64,000 nucleotides of DNA, from assembly GCA_022771625.1 (NCBI GenBank), contig JALFCW010000082.1, positions 1 to 64,000 of the forward strand. Reading direction: 5' to 3'. The notes below the pieces were generated by a model. The model saw only the letters and a program-made list of their open reading frames with translations, had not been told where the DNA came from and did no database searches. The stretch's first letter is position 1, and each line of letters opens with the position of its first letter. This DNA comes from Prevotella sp. (lineage in GTDB: Bacteria; Bacteroidota; Bacteroidia; Bacteroidales; Bacteroidaceae). The translations under genes were made by a program, and so were the position numbers. Positions 16,576 to 26,406 of this stretch are shown here, piece by piece.

Positions 16576-19500
16576 TCCTCATCCCCAAAGCTTCCGCCTT
16601 TTGAGCGGTAGAGCTGAAGCAGGCCATTCATACGCACTTGCTGGGTCTTGGCCCATTTCTCGTTGATGTCGTTTGCCTCGACGAGTATCTGGTTCATTAT
16701 GTAGAAATGAAGAAGTGCATCGCGTTGGGCACTGACGAAGCGGAAGTCTTCAAGGCTGCAATACCATGCGGCATACTGATAGGAGTTGTTGAACAGTTTC
16801 TTGAACATGTCCATTGCCTTCTGCTTCTGTCCCAGATGAGCATATACGCGTGCCTCGTCGAGAGAGCCCGACTGATAGTTGAGGGGTACGTTATACTCGG
16901 GGATGTTCTTGTCGAGATATGCGAGAACATTGGCAGCCTTCTTGTCCTCACCCTCGTTGACGAGGTTCATCGCAAGGTTGACAAAGGCACGACGATGAGT
17001 CCAGCACATTCGCATCACTGTCTCGTCGAGATAGATACCCGGTGTGTCAAGACCTCCGAAGCGGAACTTGTTCATCATTCTGTCGTAGGTGCGCTTGCTG
17101 TCGAAGTTCTTTGCTCCGGGAGCATTGGTGGTGAACGGAGTGATGCGGTTGACAAGTCCCTCCTGAACGAAGTTGTCGCCAAGGTTCATATAGTTGTCCT
17201 CGCCCACGGTGAGAGCCACATAGATGGGACGGGTCCAGTTGCAGTTAGCGATAAGTTCGAGCATCATCAGGTCGCCCTTATAGAGTGCGCGCTTGCCCTT
17301 AAGCGAGATGACCATACGGTCGGGTATGGAGTCGGCTGCCATGAGCATACCGCTCTTCTTGACTGCCTCCTTGTCGATGGTGACATATACGGTGTCGGTG
17401 GGAATGACATGAGTGTCAGTGTCGCCGAGAAGGAGTTTCATCACTTCCTTCTGTTCCTTGCTGACATCATTGCGCACCCAATATTTGAGCACGTTCTTGA
17501 GTTCGTATGGATTGTCGCCAAACATCTTGGCTGCCTCTTCGGGATAGGTGTCATAAAGTGCCTGTACGCTTTCCTTGAGAGCCGGTTCAACAGTCACATA
17601 CTCATTGGTGCCGGCACAGTATTCGAGTCGGCTCCAGTTGATGGGCAGTGCTGGAGAATCGTAGGCAGGACGCTTCATCTGGTCGATATACCAGTCGGTC
17701 TGCAGATAGCTGAGGTTGCATACGCGTGCGTCGGTGCGCTCGCCCTCCACATCCTGGTTATACCAAAGTGGGAAGGTGTCGTTGTCGCCGTTGGTGAAGA
17801 TGATGGGGTTGCCTTTCTCTTCGAGCGACATGAGATAGTTGCGTCCGAAGTCGCGACATGTGTAGCGTCCGCTGCGGTCGTGGTCGTCCCATGTCTGAGA
17901 AGCCATCTGTAGAGGAACGAGCAGACAGGCTATACCGATGATGGATGCAACAATGGTTTCGTGTCCTTTGAGACGACGTGTGAGTGCCTCGATGATGGCT
18001 GCAACGCCCATACCACACCATATTGCAAAGGCATAGAACGAACCGGCATAGGCATAGTCGCGCTCGCGTGGCTGCATCGGTGTCTGGTTGAGGTAGAGCA
18101 CGATGGCAAGACCAGTCATGAAGAAGAGGAACAACACTACCCAGAATTGGCGGATGCCTTTCTGACCCTTGCCCAATGACTGCCAGAAGAGGCCGATGAG
18201 ACCCAAGAGCAGTGGTAGGCAATAGAAGACGTTGTGTCCCTTGTTGTTCTTCAGTTCGTCGGGCAACTTGCTTTGGTCGCCGAGGCGCCAGTTGTCAAAC
18301 CAGTCGAAGCCGGTTATCCAGTTGCCGTGCTCCAATTCGCCATTGCCCTGCAAGTCGTTCTGACGACCGGCAAAGTTCCACATGAAGTAACGCCAGTACA
18401 TGAAGTTGCACTGATATGAGAGGAAGAAGCGGATGTTCTCCAACTGTGTGGGCACCTTCACGGTAATCATCTCGCCACAGCGGTCGTAGGGCACCTCTTT
18501 GCCATCTACGCCACCCATCCAACTCTCGTAGGCATTGGCATGGGCAGAACTGTACATACGCGGGAACAGCATGTTCTGGGCATATTTGTATTCGTCCTTG
18601 GTGCGCACTTCAAAGTAGGAGTCCTTCTCATCGGCAGAGGCCTTGTCCTTGCGCTGATATACAGGGGCACCCTTAGTGGATGCGGGGCGGCAGATGTCAC
18701 CATCCTTCTGCAGTTCCACCTGTGAGGTATATGCCTGACCATAGAGCAAGGGGCGAGAGCCATACTGCTCGCGACTGAGATATTCGCCCAGAGTGAAGAT
18801 GTCCTCGGGAGAGTTTTGGTCCATCGGAGGATTGGCCGACGAGCGGATAACGATGAGCGCATAGCTTGAATATCCAATCATCAGCATGAGCATGCACAGG
18901 AGTGAGGTGTTCTTTATGCGTGAGCTGACAAGGGCAATACCCTTGCGCTTGTAGTTGACAACAAACCACAGGATGGCGAGGACGATGATGCCGATGACCA
19001 CCGAACTCCATCCGAATCCGTAGAACGGGATGCCGAGCATGGCTATGGATGCAAGAAAGGCGATATTCTCGCGCTTCTCACTGCGGTCGTTGTATGTCTC
19101 CCATATAGCCCAGATGATAGTGGCGACAAGGAGGACGATGTAGATAATCTCGCCAGTGTTGAACGGGCAGCCAAGTGTGTTGACAAAGAACAACTCAAAC
19201 CAACCGCCCACGCGGACGATGCCCGGAACAACTCCATAGAGCACTGCCGCCAAGATAACAGCCGAGATGCCCAGGGCTATGAGCGAGCCCTTGAGGTCGG
19301 CATTGCCCTGGAGATTGGGATACTTGCGATAGTAATACACAAGTACGATGGCAGGCAAGCAAAGCAGATTGAGCAAGTGGACACCGATGGAAAGTCCTGT
19401 CATATACATGATGAGCACAAGCCAACGGTCGCTATGTGGCTCGTCGGCATGCTCCTCCCATTTGAGTATCAACCAGAACACCACTGCTGTGAATGCTGAT

Positions 19501-19949
19501 GAATAGGCATACACCTCACCCTCGACGGCACTAAACCAGAAGGTGTCGCTGAAGGTGTAGATCAGGGCACCTACAAGTCCGGAAGCCTCGATGCTTATCA
19601 TCTTGCCAAGTGTCATCTCACTGTCGTTGTTCAACAGCAGACGACGCACAAGATGAGTGATGCTCCAGAACAGGAACATAATCGTGGCTGCCGAGAGCAA
19701 GGCACTCATGGTGTTGACTATACGGGCCACATCGGAAGGGTCGCTAACAAACTGGGAGAACAGGTTGGCGGTAAGCATGAAGAACGGTGCACCGGGCGGG
19801 TGACCGATTTCAAGTTTATAACCTGTTGAGATAAACTCCGGACAGTCCCAGAAACTGGCTGTCGGTTCGATGGTAGAGCAATACACGAAGGCGGCTATCA
19901 GGAATGAGAGCCAACCGAGTGTGTTATCTACAATTCTGAATTGTTTCAT
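16569..19949 (-). CDS. DUF2723 (TMEM260-like) membrane protein
   Basis: The start is the ATG at 19949 (1126 aa, MKQFRIVDNTLGWLSF). The N-terminal motif TASFWDCPEFISTGYKLEIGHPPGAPFF is split here as TASFWDCPEFIS and GHPPGAPFFML, both hallmarks of DUF2723. The family is a GT-C-like membrane protein related to eukaryotic TMEM260, a protein O-mannosyltransferase. About ten membrane segments lie in residues 10-390 and 575-690. The C-terminal 400 residues are soluble, with TPR-like helices near the end (DEARVYAHLGQKQKAMDMF). Protein O-glycosylation in the periplasm is a reasonable but unproven role. Confidence 0.9.
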   Translation of the reverse strand: MKQFRIVDNTLGWLSFLIAAFVYCSTIEPTASFWDCPEFISTGYKLEIGHPPGAPFFMLTANLFSQFVSDPSDVARIVNTMSALLSAATIMFLFWSITHLVRRLLLNNDSEMTLGKMISIEASGLVGALIYTFSDTFWFSAVEGEVYAYSSAFTAVVFWLILKWEEHADEPHSDRWLVLIMYMTGLSIGVHLLNLLCLPAIVLVYYYRKYPNLQGNADLKGSLIALGISAVILAAVLYGVVPGIVRVGGWFELFFVNTLGCPFNTGEIIYIVLLVATIIWAIWETYNDRSEKRENIAFLASIAMLGIPFYGFGWSSVVIGIIVLAILWFVVNYKRKGIALVSSRIKNTSLLCMLMLMIGYSSYALIVIRSSANPPMDQNSPEDIFTLGEYLSREQYGSRPLLYGQAYTSQVELQKDGDICRPASTKGAPVYQRKDKASADEKDSYFEVRTKDEYKYAQNMLFPRMYSSAHANAYESWMGGVDGKEVPYDRCGEMITVKVPTQLENIRFFLSYQCNFMYWRYFMWNFAGRQNDLQGNGELEHGNWITGFDWFDNWRLGDQSKLPDELKNNKGHNVFYCLPLLLGLIGLFWQSLGKGQKGIRQFWVVLFLFFMTGLAIVLYLNQTPMQPRERDYAYAGSFYAFAIWCGMGVAAIIEALTRRLKGHETIVASIIGIACLLVPLQMASQTWDDHDRSGRYTCRDFGRNYLMSLEEKGNPIIFTNGDNDTFPLWYNQDVEGERTDARVCNLSYLQTDWYIDQMKRPAYDSPALPINWSRLEYCAGTNEYVTVEPALKESVQALYDTYPEEAAKMFGDNPYELKNVLKYWVRNDVSKEQKEVMKLLLGDTDTHVIPTDTVYVTIDKEAVKKSGMLMAADSIPDRMVISLKGKRALYKGDLMMLELIANCNWTRPIYVALTVGEDNYMNLGDNFVQEGLVNRITPFTTNAPGAKNFDSKRTYDRMMNKFRFGGLDTPGIYLDETVMRMCWTHRRAFVNLAMNLVNEGEDKKAANVLAYLDKNIPEYNVPLNYQSGSLDEARVYAHLGQKQKAMDMFKKLFNNSYQYAAWYCSLEDFRFVSAQRDALLHFYIMNQILVEANDINEKWAKTQQVRMNGLLQLYRSKGGSFGDEED

Positions 19950-19984
19950 CTTCTTTATTAATATGTTACTATTATAATTTGGGC

Positions 19985-19993
19985 GCAAAGTTA
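19985..19993 (-). promoter_or_regulatory. -7 box upstream of the DUF2723 gene
   Basis: TAACTTTGC on the minus strand matches the -7 consensus and lies 36 bases before the ATG at 19949. No clear -33 TTTG is seen at the right distance. Confidence 0.5.
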
Positions 19994-20030
19994 CAAAAAT
20001 AACATTGATATAATGTTGATTTCAGTCTTT

Positions 20031-20678
20031 TTAACGCAAAATCTTTATTCTTTCGTTTACTTCTATGATCTTTTTGGCGTATGACTCAACAAATTGGCGG
20101 TCGTGGCTGACCATCACAATAGCTGCCTCGTTATTGAGTTTGCGGATGGTGGAATACATGAACGACTCGAAATTATCGTCAACGAAATTATTGGGTTCGT
20201 CGAGAATAAGCAGTTCCGGGCGCGACACCATGGCTCGGGCAAAGAGCACACGTTGGAACTCGCCTCCGCTAAGTGTTTTGACAGGGCGATGTGCCATAGA
20301 GGCGATACCTATTGTTTGCATTATCTCGTGGGCTCTGGCGCGTTGTTCCTTAGTGTAGCCGCCAAAGAGGCGACGGGGAGAGTTCATGCCCGAAGCCACC
20401 ACATCGGCCACCGACATGGGGAAGTCGGTGTCGAGATCTCTTGTCTGTGGCAGATAGCCAACAGACAATGAATCTACCTGATGGCCGTTGCGCTGAAACT
20501 CAATGGTGCCCGAAGAGGGCTTGAGCAGTCCGAGAATGACACGAAGCAATGTGGTCTTGCCGCCACCATTCGGACCGACAATACCTACAAAATCCCTGTC
20601 GGCAATGTCGAGATTGACATCGCGCAGTTGCAATCTGCCGTTATATCCGGCGTTTATGTCTCGTAATATTACTCCCAA
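20031..20678 (-). CDS. Metal ABC transporter ATP-binding protein (ZnuC type)
   Basis: This 215-residue ATPase has Walker A GPNGGGKTTLL (about 36-46), the signature LSGGEFQRV (about 133-141), Walker B ELLILDEP (about 153-160) and the switch His in MVSHDRQF. It most resembles zinc/manganese transporter ATPases. It follows the YqaA-ZnuA fusion gene by 11 bases on the same strand. The membrane permease ZnuB is not adjacent, so it must be elsewhere or the ATPase works with the fused protein in some way. Confidence 0.88.
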   Translation of the reverse strand: MGVILRDINAGYNGRLQLRDVNLDIADRDFVGIVGPNGGGKTTLLRVILGLLKPSSGTIEFQRNGHQVDSLSVGYLPQTRDLDTDFPMSVADVVASGMNSPRRLFGGYTKEQRARAHEIMQTIGIASMAHRPVKTLSGGEFQRVLFARAMVSRPELLILDEPNNFVDDNFESFMYSTIRKLNNEAAIVMVSHDRQFVESYAKKIIEVNERIKILR

Positions 20679-20689
20679 TATCTCAAATT

Positions 20690-21913
20690 CTAATTCCTAA
20701 TTTCCGCCGCTATTCGTCTCATCTCCTTGTTCCAGTCGTATCCGAGAGGATTAATCTCCACCTTTCGTGCTCCGATGGCATTGGTGATGATATCCACATT
20801 GCGGTTGGCAAACTCCCGTTGCACGAACATCGTCTTCACCCCCTTGGCGCGGGCTGTGGAGATGATTTGCTCAAGTTCGGCTGCCGACGGTTCCCTGCCA
20901 TGCTCCTCCAATGCCAACTGCTCCAAACCGTAGTCGGAGGCGAAGTAGGTGAGGGCTGGATGATAGATGATGAATGACTTACATTGAGCTTGTGCGGTTG
21001 TCTGCCTAATATACTTGTCGGTGGCATGTATGACACTGCACAGGCTGTCGAGGTGCTGACGAAAGAAAACCGAGTCTTTTACATCAATACGCTTCACGGC
21101 TTCATATATATTGTGAGCCATGATAATGGCATTTCGTGCCGACATCCACGAATGAGGGTCGTCGCCGATATGAGATGTTATTCCTTCCGATGAGTTGACC
21201 ACTGTGATATGTGGGGCATTGGATGTGAGCCGAGGCATCCATGTTCGCTCGAATCCCAGTTCTCCCACCTTTATATATAATATACTCTCCGAGAGGTCGG
21301 CCATTTGTCGTGCCGTTGGTTCGTAGGTCTCGGGACTGCTGCCTTTGGGCACCATTGTCACCACCTCAAAACGGTCGCCTACAATCTGTTCGGTGAGATA
21401 GCGCAGCGGTTCGATGCTTACCGTAATCTTGTTTGCATTGTCGTTCTTGGCCGACGAGCATGAGAAAAGAGTTCCGGCAGTGACCATCAGCACTACATAT
21501 CTTGCGAGTTTGCTGATTGTCACACTTACGATGAAGATGGTGAGATTGGCACGCATCAGTCCAAGCACAATGGTGATGACATCGCCAATGACGGGAATAC
21601 ATGAGAATAGTCCCATCCATGCTCCACGTCCCCCCATGAATCGTCGTGCACGGTCGAGGTCTTCCGGTTTGGTGTGAAGGTATTTTTCTATCCATTCCAT
21701 CTTGCCCAACCGTCCGATACCATAGTTGAACAGGCTGCCGAGCACATTGCCCACCGTCCCCCATGCCACCAACGCCCACATGTCGAGTCCGGCAGCAAGC
21801 AGACCCACCATTACGGCTTCGCTGCTGAAGGGAAGTATGCTGGCGGCAAGGAAGGCTGACAATGCCATTCCCATATAGCCCCAGTCCATAAGAAATGCTA
21901 TTATGGAATCCAT
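20690..21913 (-). CDS. Fusion of YqaA/DedA membrane domain and ZnuA-like metal-binding domain
   Basis: Residues 1-145 are a YqaA-type DedA/SNARE-associated membrane domain (LPFSSEAVMVGLLAAG, then GTVGNVLGSLFNYGIGRLG and FSCIPVIGDVITIVLG). Without a stop the frame continues through VVLMVTAGTLFSCSS, which looks like a lipoprotein signal with Cys152. It then enters a zinc-binding periplasmic protein of the ZnuA/TroA family: residues 160-407, with DDPHSWMSARNA, IIYHPALTYFASDYGL and FVQREFANRN. The last DedA helix and the lipoprotein signal appear merged. Together with the ZnuC-like gene it would take up zinc or manganese. A frameshift artefact joining two genes cannot be excluded, but both halves are intact. 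Confidence 0.85.
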   Translation of the reverse strand: MDSIIAFLMDWGYMGMALSAFLAASILPFSSEAVMVGLLAAGLDMWALVAWGTVGNVLGSLFNYGIGRLGKMEWIEKYLHTKPEDLDRARRFMGGRGAWMGLFSCIPVIGDVITIVLGLMRANLTIFIVSVTISKLARYVVLMVTAGTLFSCSSAKNDNANKITVSIEPLRYLTEQIVGDRFEVVTMVPKGSSPETYEPTARQMADLSESILYIKVGELGFERTWMPRLTSNAPHITVVNSSEGITSHIGDDPHSWMSARNAIIMAHNIYEAVKRIDVKDSVFFRQHLDSLCSVIHATDKYIRQTTAQAQCKSFIIYHPALTYFASDYGLEQLALEEHGREPSAAELEQIISTARAKGVKTMFVQREFANRNVDIITNAIGARKVEINPLGYDWNKEMRRIAAEIRN

Positions 21914-21925
21914 TCTTTATTCTGT

Positions 21926-22849
21926 CTATATTAGTTGAAGTATGTTTATGATGGTCAGTGACAATGCTGTTGCCACAATCACCTTGAACGCCAAATTGGT
22001 TATCCAAGTATGGGTGAGGGCAATGAAATGAGCTATCAGAGGTGATGTGGTCACTATCAGGATGATGAGCATTGTAGCGTAGTGTTGTGGTTGGAGAATG
22101 ATAAACGCGATGGTGAATATATCAAACAAGATAAACGTGTTGTAGAACATTCTTGTGCGAGTCTTGTCGAACACACGGTTGCGAAGGTAGTGAATGATAC
22201 CCACTACCGACAGGATTGTGATATAACATATGGAAACCAATGCCGATACAGGCACTTGGGAGAAATTGGCAACCTTGCCGAATACTGCCAACTGTGAAAA
22301 GTGTTCCACTGCCAATGTTATGTCGTTGGTGTAGATGAGATAAACCGCCACAAACCAGTAGGGACATACCAATCCAAATAGCGAAGAGATGAATGTGCGC
22401 AGAGTCATCGACTGTAAGTGGAAGAACATCGCCAACCACATCACTGGTACAAAGAACAGCACACTGACATCAATCATTGACCCTATGCCTATCGACATGA
22501 ACGAATAGAAAATGCGCCCCATTGAGTATTTGTCCTGATAGGATAGGAATGCCATGACGAACGACATCACCACGCATATCGACAACATCATACCCTTGGA
22601 TGACTGCAACAGGAATGTGGACATGCACACCATCATGATGAATGAGCACGACACCATTCTACTGTATATTCGTATCAGGGCATTGCTGTTGTTGAGCTCA
22701 ACCATCAGATATGAGGATATCACGAAACAGGCAAATTGAAGCCAAAGGTGATCTGTAACCAATCCACACAATAGCCATACGGCAATGGCATACAATCCCA
22801 TTGACGGCAACAACAGCCTGCTTCTTGATATCCTGTTCTGTAATAACAT
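21926..22849 (-). CDS. Multi-pass membrane protein, unknown function
   Basis: This 307-residue protein consists almost entirely of hydrophobic segments, with about nine predicted membrane spans and few charged residues. It resembles uncharacterised Bacteroidota inner-membrane proteins that lie close to purD and zinc-uptake genes. There are no catalytic motifs that I can recognise. It lies 12 bases upstream of the YqaA-ZnuA fusion and 21 bases downstream of purD, all on the minus strand, so it probably belongs to the same transcript. Confidence 0.75.
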   Translation of the reverse strand: MLLQNRISRSRLLLPSMGLYAIAVWLLCGLVTDHLWLQFACFVISSYLMVELNNSNALIRIYSRMVSCSFIMMVCMSTFLLQSSKGMMLSICVVMSFVMAFLSYQDKYSMGRIFYSFMSIGIGSMIDVSVLFFVPVMWLAMFFHLQSMTLRTFISSLFGLVCPYWFVAVYLIYTNDITLAVEHFSQLAVFGKVANFSQVPVSALVSICYITILSVVGIIHYLRNRVFDKTRTRMFYNTFILFDIFTIAFIILQPQHYATMLIILIVTTSPLIAHFIALTHTWITNLAFKVIVATALSLTIINILQLI

Positions 22850-22870
22850 TCTTTGTCCTTAATTCTTAAT

Positions 22871-24139
22871 TCAAATGTCTTGTCCTATGTCGCGACGGAA
22901 ATACTTGTCGGTGAAGTTGATCTTCTGTGCCTCCTCGAAACTCTTCTTCAGAGCCTCTGCCTTGTCCTTGCCATAGGAGCTCACAGCAATCACACGGCCG
23001 CCATTGGTCACTACCTCACCATCCTTCGTCGTTGTGCCGGCATGGAAGACGATACTGCCTTCGACATTCTCGATTCCTGTGATAGGATAGCCTTTCTTGT
23101 ATTCTTGGGGATATCCACCACTTACGAGCATCACGCATACCACGGCACGCTCGTCGAACTCGATAGAGCGCTTGTCGAGGTCGCCATTGGCAACTCCCTC
23201 GAAGAGATCTACAATATCACTCTTGAGACGGAGCATAACACTCTCGGTCTCAGGGTCTCCCATGCGGCAGTTATACTCTATGACCATCGGTTCGCCATCT
23301 ACATTGATAAGTCCGAAGAAGATGAAACCCTTATAGTCGATACCTTCAGAGGCCAGACCATCCACAGTGGGACGTATGATACGGTCCTCCACCTTCTGCA
23401 TCCATTCCTTGGTGGCGAATGGAACGGGAGTGACACTGCCCATACCACCAGTGTTCAATCCAGTGTCGCCCTCACCGATGCGCTTATAGTCTTTTGCCTC
23501 GGGCAGAATCTTATAGTGGGTACCGTCGGTGAGGACGAATACCGAGCACTCGATGCCGCTAAGATATTCCTCGATGACCACACGGGCAGAGGCATTGCCA
23601 AACATACCTCCAAGCATTTCCTTGAGTTCCTTTTTAGCCTCGTCGAGGGTGGGAAGGATGAGAACACCCTTACCGGCACAAAGACCGTCGGCCTTCAATA
23701 CGTAGGGAGCCTTGAGCGTCTCCAGGAATTTCAGACCCTCCTCAAGTGTTGTGCCATCGAATGTCTGATATTTTGCCGTGGGGATATTATGACGCTGCAT
23801 AAACGCCTTTGCGAAATCCTTTGAGCCTTCGAGCACAGCACCGGCCTTCGACGGACCGATGACTGGCACATTCTTAGTGCGCTCGTCGGCTTTCAGGTCG
23901 TCGTAAACACCCTTTACGAGTGGGTCTTCAGGACCTACTACAACCATATCGATGGCATTTGCCACCACAAACTCCTTGATTTTCTCGAAGTCGTTAACTC
24001 CGATTGCCACATTCTCACCGCAATTTGTCGTACCGGCATTGCCAGGGGCGATAAACAGTTTTTCTACCTTCTCGCTCTGTGAGATTTTCCATGCTAAGGC
24101 GTGCTCGCGGCCGCCACTTCCTAATAATAATATTTTCAT
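22871..24139 (-). CDS. purD: Phosphoribosylamine-glycine ligase
   Basis: PurD joins phosphoribosylamine and glycine with ATP in purine synthesis. The start is the ATG at 24139 (422 aa, [15 protein letters not shown]); the longer frame begins in C-rich repeat. Family motifs are [10 protein letters not shown] near the start, the PGNAGT motif near 35, the ATP-grasp region ([15 protein letters not shown] near 140), the [11 protein letters not shown] motif near 215 and the [12 protein letters not shown] motif near 285. Length is normal. It is the first gene of a probable run with the membrane protein and metal-transport genes. Confidence 0.96.
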   Translation of the reverse strand: MKILLLGSGGREHALAWKISQSEKVEKLFIAPGNAGTTNCGENVAIGVNDFEKIKEFVVANAIDMVVVGPEDPLVKGVYDDLKADERTKNVPVIGPSKAGAVLEGSKDFAKAFMQRHNIPTAKYQTFDGTTLEEGLKFLETLKAPYVLKADGLCAGKGVLILPTLDEAKKELKEMLGGMFGNASARVVIEEYLSGIECSVFVLTDGTHYKILPEAKDYKRIGEGDTGLNTGGMGSVTPVPFATKEWMQKVEDRIIRPTVDGLASEGIDYKGFIFFGLINVDGEPMVIEYNCRMGDPETESVMLRLKSDIVDLFEGVANGDLDKRSIEFDERAVVCVMLVSGGYPQEYKKGYPITGIENVEGSIVFHAGTTTKDGEVVTNGGRVIAVSSYGKDKAEALKKSFEEAQKINFTDKYFRRDIGQDI

Positions 24140-24225
24140 AATTTCTAATATAAGCCCCCCTAAGTCCCCCCAGAGGGGGATTTTGCCATGCGGAAGGTTT
24201 TTCAATTTTTCAATTTTTCAATATT

Positions 24226-26406
24226 TCAATTCTTTAAAAAGTTTTCAAAGTATTGAGTTATACGTTCATGCAGATGAACACTCTTGTGTCCCATCATGTT
24301 GTGTCCCTCGCCAGGATATACGAAGAAGTCGGGCTGTGTGCCAGCCTCGGTACATGCGTCGATGAACGACAGGGCCTGCTGGGGAACAACCGTAGGGTCG
24401 TTCATACCAATGATAATCTGCAGTTTACCCTTGAGGTTCTTGGCCATAGGGATGAGCGAACAAGCCTCAATGCCCTCCTTGTTGGTGTCGGGAGTGCCCA
24501 TATATCTCTCCCCGTACATCACCTCATACCATTTCCAGTCGATGACAGGACCTCCGGCCACTCCCACCTTGAACACGTCGGGATAGTTGGTCATGAGCGA
24601 GATAGTCATAAATCCGCCATAGCTCCATCCGTGTACACCAAGTCGGTTGGCATCAACATAGGGCAACGACTTTAGATAATCCACACCCTTCATCTGGTCG
24701 AGCATCTCCACCTTACCGAGCTTGTGCCATGTGGCCTGTTCAAACTCCAGTCCGCGGTTTTCGCTGCCACGGTTGTCGAGGATAAACACGATATATCCCT
24801 TCTGGGCCATGTAAGTCTCCCACGAACGGCTATACCAATGCCATGCTGCCTCCACATTGTGGGCATGAGGTCCTCCATACACATATACCACAGTGGGATA
24901 TTTCTTCGTGGCATCAAAGTTGGCGGGTTTCACCATTCGCCAGTACAAGTCGGTTGTACCGTCGGCAGCCTTAATGCTTCCGCTTTCGAAGATGGGTTGC
25001 TGATAGCCCTCCCATGGGTCTTTGGATGTAAGCAGTCGCAAAGACTTGCCGTTGGATGTGGCAACAAGGTCGTAGTTGCGAGGCACGTCCGGTTCGCTAT
25101 ACATATCCACAACCCACTGACCGCTCTTGCTGGGCATGGCATAATGGCTGCCTCGACCGTTGTCGAGAGCCTTTCGCTTCCCAGTCTTCACGTCAATGGC
25201 ATAGATGTTGCGCTGTATGGGGTTGGCTTCATTTGATACAATGATTACCGACCTGTTCTTGGTGTTGAATCCACAAAAGTCCTCTACCACGAAATTGCCA
25301 GTGGTCAGTTGTCGAATCTTTCCCGTACCTATATTATATATATAAAGGTGGTTGTATCCGTCTTTCTGACTCTGCATGACAAACTGCTGATTGTCCCATG
25401 GCAAGAATACAATAGGATGTATGGGTTCCACATATTTGTCGCTTTTCTCGCGATAGAGCTCCTTTAGTTTGTTGCCTGTTGTGGCGTCATAGCTCACGAG
25501 TTGGCAGTCGTTTTGCAGTCGGTTGAGTTCAAACATATAAACCGTCTTACTGTCAGGACTCCATGCTATGTTGGTGAAATAGCGGTCGGTAGGGTCGCCG
25601 GCGTTGAGATATTGTATCTTACCGGTTGTGCAGTCGTAGATACCCACAGTCACCTTATGGCTTGTCATTCCGAGCATAGGGTATTTGTCGGGTTCGTATG
25701 TAGCCACTCGCTCAAAGGTGTTCACCTGGGGATAATCCGTTACCATGGTCTGGTCCATACGATAGAATGCAAACCTATTTCCGTCGGGAGCCCAGAAGAT
25801 ACCCTCTTCAATACCGAATTCATTGCGGTGAACCGACTGTCCATACACAATCTCTCGTGTACCGTCGGTGGTGAGTTGCTTACTCTTTCCCTCAGCATCC
25901 GTTATCCACAGTTGGTTGTCCTTTACGTAGGCAGATATGCGTGATGTCTTGTTCCAATGGGTCTCGGTCTCACCCTCGCAAGCCTGTTTCCAGATCACCT
26001 CGCATTTGCTCCAGTCATACAACATCCTTACACTCTTGCTTTCCACAAGGGCAAGAGTCTTGCCGGGGTAGGGGAACGCCACCCTTTGCAGTGTCCTCAC
26101 CTTGTCTTTTTCGTCGAGTTTGCCGTTGATGTCTCTTATATTGTCGTTGATGTCATCGAGTGTGAAGAGAGGTTTTTTGACTCCTGTCTTCATATTGATC
26201 TCACCCGTTTCCACCACGTCGAGATACATCAGTTGGTCGCCCCACCATGTTGTGTAAAGCCGCTCGGGGATGAACTTCCGATAGTTTACACCGCCAAAGT
26301 TGAGTTCCTCGAGGGTAAACTGCTTTAGCTCCTGTGCCGTGATGCTGGTAGATGCCATAATACTGGAAAATATGACTATTGCCGCAAATAATTTTTTAGT
26401 CGTCAT
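24226..26406 (-). CDS. Dipeptidyl-peptidase IV-like S9 peptidase
   Basis: The start is the ATG at 26406 (726 aa), which gives a clean signal peptide (MTTKKLFAAIVIFSS to SITAQ); the frame upstream is inside the methyltransferase gene. Residues about 90-450 are a DPP IV-type beta-propeller. The C-terminal alpha/beta-hydrolase has the catalytic Ser in GWSYGG (about 595), Asp in MNDPT (about 670) and His in GEGHN (about 702). It would remove dipeptides, often X-Pro, from peptides in the periplasm. Its start overlaps the end of the upstream methyltransferase gene by 11 bases. Confidence 0.93.
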   Translation of the reverse strand: MTTKKLFAAIVIFSSIMASTSITAQELKQFTLEELNFGGVNYRKFIPERLYTTWWGDQLMYLDVVETGEINMKTGVKKPLFTLDDINDNIRDINGKLDEKDKVRTLQRVAFPYPGKTLALVESKSVRMLYDWSKCEVIWKQACEGETETHWNKTSRISAYVKDNQLWITDAEGKSKQLTTDGTREIVYGQSVHRNEFGIEEGIFWAPDGNRFAFYRMDQTMVTDYPQVNTFERVATYEPDKYPMLGMTSHKVTVGIYDCTTGKIQYLNAGDPTDRYFTNIAWSPDSKTVYMFELNRLQNDCQLVSYDATTGNKLKELYREKSDKYVEPIHPIVFLPWDNQQFVMQSQKDGYNHLYIYNIGTGKIRQLTTGNFVVEDFCGFNTKNRSVIIVSNEANPIQRNIYAIDVKTGKRKALDNGRGSHYAMPSKSGQWVVDMYSEPDVPRNYDLVATSNGKSLRLLTSKDPWEGYQQPIFESGSIKAADGTTDLYWRMVKPANFDATKKYPTVVYVYGGPHAHNVEAAWHWYSRSWETYMAQKGYIVFILDNRGSENRGLEFEQATWHKLGKVEMLDQMKGVDYLKSLPYVDANRLGVHGWSYGGFMTISLMTNYPDVFKVGVAGGPVIDWKWYEVMYGERYMGTPDTNKEGIEACSLIPMAKNLKGKLQIIIGMNDPTVVPQQALSFIDACTEAGTQPDFFVYPGEGHNMMGHKSVHLHERITQYFENFLKN

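Noticed and set aside
16638-17912. 424-codon plus-strand frame opposite the DUF2723 gene
   Set aside because: It is antisense to a well-supported coding sequence; Val/Leu/His-rich composition follows from the codon use of the real gene.
22853-23824. 323-codon plus-strand frame opposite purD
   Set aside because: Antisense to purD, whose motifs are complete.
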